Origin: Plenodomus lindquistii
Taxonomy: Eukaryota; Ascomycota; Dothideomycetes; Pleosporales; Leptosphaeriaceae
Direction: 5' to 3'
NCBI GenBank assembly: GCA_025504975.1
Contig: JANUWI010000016.1
Span: 1,011,937-1,075,936, forward strand
Length of the DNA stretch: 64,000 nt
Shown here: in pieces, positions 61,248 through 64,000 of the stretch
How the letters are laid out: each line of letters begins with the position of its first letter
Numbering within the stretch: the first letter of the stretch is position 1
Translations under genes and position numbers: made by a program
Notes under the pieces: generated by a model
What the model saw: the letters and a program-made list of their open reading frames with translations, nothing else
Database searches by the model: none
Told to the model about the DNA's origin: nothing

Positions 61248-62023
61248 ATGCGCAAGGACTTCCCTATAGGAACACATGACGATGAAAAGAAAGTATGTAA
61301 GGAGTTCTTGAACAATTTTACTACTAGCTTTAACCTAACATAGGGCTTCTACGTCTACGCCACCTACATGCGCCCACAAAAGCAAGAAGAAGTCGATTCT
61401 GATCAAAACAGCTCCTCGGATAAAACAGCGGGTATGTTCTTATTCTACAGTATTACGAGAGTGACTAATGCGCTGTATTAGTGGTTCATGACAGCACCTA
61501 TTTCCAAAACCTACTAGACAGATTCCACGACCTTGCAACTGAAAACCTGTGCTACTTTTACCCCGTATCTTACAATCAACGCATAATAGACGCCCTACGT
61601 CTTGTCCCTGCAGCTATCATACCCAACGCATCGCTCTACGAGGTATTCACTCATTTCCGCACACACTACGCTCGGATACTCGATTCCGAGAGACTGTATG
61701 AGATTGGCTTCTAGGACGCATACAATGAAGATGGACTCTCTGGTCCAAAATATGAATGATTTAGGGGCATTGATGACCAGGCATTAGAGAGCTTCGATGT
61801 AGATGATCATGACGACACATTTGCTAAGCTGCTGTCTGGGGATTATATGGAGATGAAGAAGCCGATGGCGCTCACGGCGAAATATAGGGATGGCACCGGG
61901 GGGACACAATGGAATGGATGGTTCAAGTTCTCCGCTGGTGTGCTCAAGAATGTGTTTAGAGTAGTAATTGAGGGAGAAATTGAAACGTATTTTCGAGGGG
62001 AAGATGAACTTATTGATACTTAA
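61248..62023 (+). pseudogene. Degenerate tandem paralogue with three in-frame stops
   Basis: Exons 61248-61431 and 61482-62023 are open over 242 codons apart from TAG 61341-61343, TAG 61712-61714 and TGA 61757-61759. The first stop aligns with the Trp of TWGFYVY in the intact copy and the third with the Trp of PKYNW. The second aligns with a Gln if one gap is allowed. The 50-bp GTATGT..TATTAG intron sits at the same place as in the intact copy. The C-terminal blocks (WNGWFKFSAGVLKNVFR) are well kept, so the decay is recent. The first stop could in principle be spliced out, since a GTATGT lies upstream, but the coding sequence there aligns with the paralogue residue for residue. Confidence 0.85.
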
Positions 62024-62139
62024 CGTATTCGTTGTTAGTTAGTTTCAGTTACAGAACTTATCTGCGAGTTTATAGAGCGAATGCAGGCACTGTACATGGA
62101 TTGATCCCAAATGACTTTCGCCTGAAGAGTCGCTAGCAT

Positions 62140-63054
62140 TTATCGAACTGACACCAAGCCTCCATCGACTGGAAACATTTGTCCAGTCATCCAATGTGAA
62201 GCGTCGCTGGCTAAGAACACCAACACAGGCGCTAAGTCCTTGGCTGCGTCTCCTACATCACCACCTAGAGGGAATTGCTCCTTCAACCACGTCTCATGAC
62301 GCTTCAATGCCTCTGGGGACATTGAAGCTCGATGTAACTTATACAGTCGTGTCGCAACGTAGGGAAGGACGACATTTACCCGCACACCATCTGGACCCCA
62401 CTCCCTTGCAACACTACGAGTCCAAGTGTGGACAGCACCTTTTGACATGCCGTATATAGCATTGTCAGTCTCTGCTGTCAGACCAGCCTCCGATCCAAAG
62501 TTTATAATAGCACCGCCTTTTCCAGCCGCCTTCATAATTTGATATGCCGCCGAGTTGGTGAAGAGAGTACCCCAGATATTGATCTTCGTGATCCTCTCCA
62601 GCACTGCTTGTGGGAGCTCAACAGCCGACCCGGGCTCGTAGATTCCTGCCACATGGACCATAACATCTAGCCCACCCATCTGCTCAGCTGCATCGCGAAA
62701 TTTCTCCATGACGGCTTCCCTCGAGGTGACGTCGATAGCCATATGGGTCGCAGTCCCTGGTCCAGCAGCTGAGGCTTCGGCGGCAACTTTCGAGCCAAGG
62801 CCATCATCCACATCCATAGAGGTAACGGTGGCTCCCTCAGCAGTATAGGCTCGAACAATAGCTTCACCTATGCCCTGTGCACCACCAGTGACGATAATGC
62901 GCTTCGAGGTAAGCTGATTTGCAAGTGCGTGTGCGGCTGAGAACGGTCGAATTTGGGGTCTAGACAATTGTCTAATAGCCACATGGTCGTAAGGTAGGAC
63001 GTTAAGTCTTGGGCGACTGCCAAGTCGGCGGACGACCTTCGTAAAGGCGTGCAT
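62140..63054 (-). CDS. Short-chain dehydrogenase/reductase with N-terminal extension
   Basis: Intronless, 304 aa. The first ~45 residues are Arg-rich with few acidic residues, like a mitochondrial targeting sequence (MHAFTKVVRRLGSRPRLNVL). The SDR fold follows: TGGAQGIG cofactor motif, VHVAGIYEPG (altered NNAG), Ser in NFGSEAGL, YGMSK catalytic Tyr-Lys, and MTGQMFPVDGG. The altered NNAG block is unusual but the catalytic residues are complete. The enzyme probably oxidises a secondary alcohol with NAD; the substrate is unknown. It is the most telomere-proximal intact gene. Confidence 0.9.
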   Translation of the reverse strand: MHAFTKVVRRLGSRPRLNVLPYDHVAIRQLSRPQIRPFSAAHALANQLTSKRIIVTGGAQGIGEAIVRAYTAEGATVTSMDVDDGLGSKVAAEASAAGPGTATHMAIDVTSREAVMEKFRDAAEQMGGLDVMVHVAGIYEPGSAVELPQAVLERITKINIWGTLFTNSAAYQIMKAAGKGGAIINFGSEAGLTAETDNAIYGMSKGAVHTWTRSVAREWGPDGVRVNVVLPYVATRLYKLHRASMSPEALKRHETWLKEQFPLGGDVGDAAKDLAPVLVFLASDASHWMTGQMFPVDGGLVSVR

Positions 63055-63584
63055 GGGGAGCTTTGATATCGATGCTTGGGCCGAACCACGTTCAAGGAAA
63101 GTTTTCGAGAGATAACGAAGACGATGGCGAGAGAGTATGTGTAAGCGTGTCTAGGTCTATTGTTCTGTACCCGCGATAGATACATGAATCTTAGACAAAT
63201 TCAGAACAAACACACGCGATCACGGAATTTATGGATAGGCAGCCATGCTTGCGGATATATTATACCGATTGGTTGGTCGGGATCGGGATTCTACCTCTAT
63301 ACTTTCCCGGTTGCAATCTGCATTTAGGGTAACAGTCTAACGCTCGGATTGACAGCGAGGAGACCCTCCGGGTTCGCGGGGTGCGCGAGTACTATTTATC
63401 GTACGAACCGAACGAAGGAGGCTGGGTAGCTGAGAGGCAACTGTCTCCGGGCGAACCGGGTGTTGTATTACCCGGACCAATTGAAAGCCCGCCGAGGTAC
63501 CGCAGGATCAGCCCATGTACAACTAAATCAGGCGCAAGCTTCGCTATCGACTCAGCCCTACGGGGCGTAGAGACGTTAACATGA
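63055..63584. other. Gene-free subtelomeric flank
   Basis: Ordinary base composition and a single open frame (63381-63584) with no domain. It ends abruptly at the AT-rich block. Confidence 0.5.
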
Positions 63585-63864
63585 ATTAATTACTTAAATA
63601 ATAGTTAATGTACTCTATAGGCAAGTTAGATACATAGGCAAGTTAAACACTCTACTAAAACCTAACTAAACTTCTTATACCTATGTAATGCTTTAATACT
63701 AGTATAATTAATAGTTTTTAGATAAAAGTAAAATATAGCTTACGCTATAGACTATTAAATAAAATATAATATTTATTTAATAAAGTACTATAGCTATATA
63801 TACTATCTCTAAAAGTATACTATATAATTAATATACTAAAAAGTAATTCTAATATAACTATAAA
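63585..63864. other. Very AT-rich telomere-adjacent block
   Basis: About 280 bp, strongly AT-rich and dominated by TpA steps. The decamer aggcaagtta occurs twice about 20 bp apart. The boundary with the flank at about 63585 is sharp. The composition fits RIP-degraded or telomere-associated DNA. Confidence 0.7.
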
Positions 63865-64000
63865 TTAGGGTTAGGGTTAGGGTTAGGGTTAGGGTTAGGG
63901 TTAGGGTTAGGGTTAGGGTTAGGGTTAAGGTTAGAGTTAGGGTTAGGGTTAGGGTTGGGGTTAGGGTTAGGGTTAGAGGTTAGGGTTAGGGTTAGGGTTA
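63865..64000 (+). repeat. Telomere array (TTAGGG)n
   Basis: TTAGGG repeats run to the window end in the orientation expected of a right chromosome end (G-rich strand 5' to 3' outward). The first ten units are perfect. Variants occur later: TTAAGG and TTAGAG near 63925-63936, TTGGGG near 63955, and TTAGAGG near 63973. Confidence 0.98.

Noticed and set aside
61248..61431. An intron from GTATGT to CTAACATAG in the degenerate paralogue, hiding the first stop
   Set aside because: The segment aligns residue for residue with the coding sequence of the intact copy, and the branch site would be too close to the acceptor.
23392..62023. Stop-codon reassignment as the cause of in-frame TAG and TGA
   Set aside because: Intact genes in the window, such as ypt7 (TAG), PUS4 (TGA) and the oxidase-hydrolase fusion (TAA), end at standard stops exactly where their families end.
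1..64000. Transposable elements, CRISPR arrays or rRNA/tRNA genes
   Set aside because: No transposase, reverse transcriptase, terminal repeats, spaced repeats or convincing tRNA boxes were seen by eye. A tRNA scan would be needed to exclude small RNA genes.

Overview
This window is the subtelomeric right end of a chromosome from a filamentous ascomycete (Pezizomycotina; Dothideomycetes is my best guess, by inference only). The evidence is a terminal (TTAGGG)n array on the + strand at 63865-64000, genes cut by many 45-60 bp GT..CTRAC..AG introns, and typical fungal families: HET-domain, UNC93-like, a killer-toxin-like GH18 chitinase paired with a LysM protein, and fungal ankyrin membrane proteins. 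Intron-exon models were built by eye from splice sites, frame continuity and family motifs. Most multi-exon models close in frame over their full length.

Layout. 1-11 kb looks like a self/non-self recognition island: an ankyrin/TPR protein with a fungal STAND-type N-terminal domain (partial at the left edge), an UNC93-like transporter, a membrane-anchored HET protein, a small Cys-rich membrane protein whose membrane span is a valine run, and a small HeLo-like protein with Asn/Gly-rich C-terminal segments that recall HET-s-type amyloid motifs. 11.5-18 kb is a core block: Cwf23 (DnaJ splicing factor), Pus4 (TruB tRNA pseudouridine synthase), an SLC35-like drug/metabolite transporter and Ypt7 (Rab7). 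20-28 kb holds a 774-aa secreted Leu-Pro repeat protein, an ankyrin membrane protein gene with two in-frame stops, and an MDR oxidoreductase. 29-33 kb has a conserved fungal protein and an NAD kinase. 33-49 kb is metabolic and secreted: a surface-type secreted protein, an SDR, a sugar transporter, a 1255-aa GMC oxidoreductase/alpha-beta hydrolase fusion, an amino-acid permease and a secreted scytalone-dehydratase-like protein. 51-60 kb carries a large killer-toxin-like chitinase gene, with two in-frame stops, divergent from a five-LysM protein gene. 60-63 kb has a tandem pair of paralogues, the second with three in-frame stops, and another SDR. The end is a gene-free stretch, a very AT-rich block and the telomere.

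How the genes fit together. The chitinase/LysM pair shares a 629-bp promoter, an arrangement known for subgroup-C fungal chitinases. The left-hand cluster contains three proteins of kinds linked to heterokaryon incompatibility. The most notable pattern is that three genes between 23 and 62 kb keep a long, intact, correctly spliced frame broken only by isolated stop codons (seven in all). Most of these are explained by single C:G to T:A transitions, which suggests recent subtelomeric pseudogenisation, possibly by repeat-induced point mutation or a related process.
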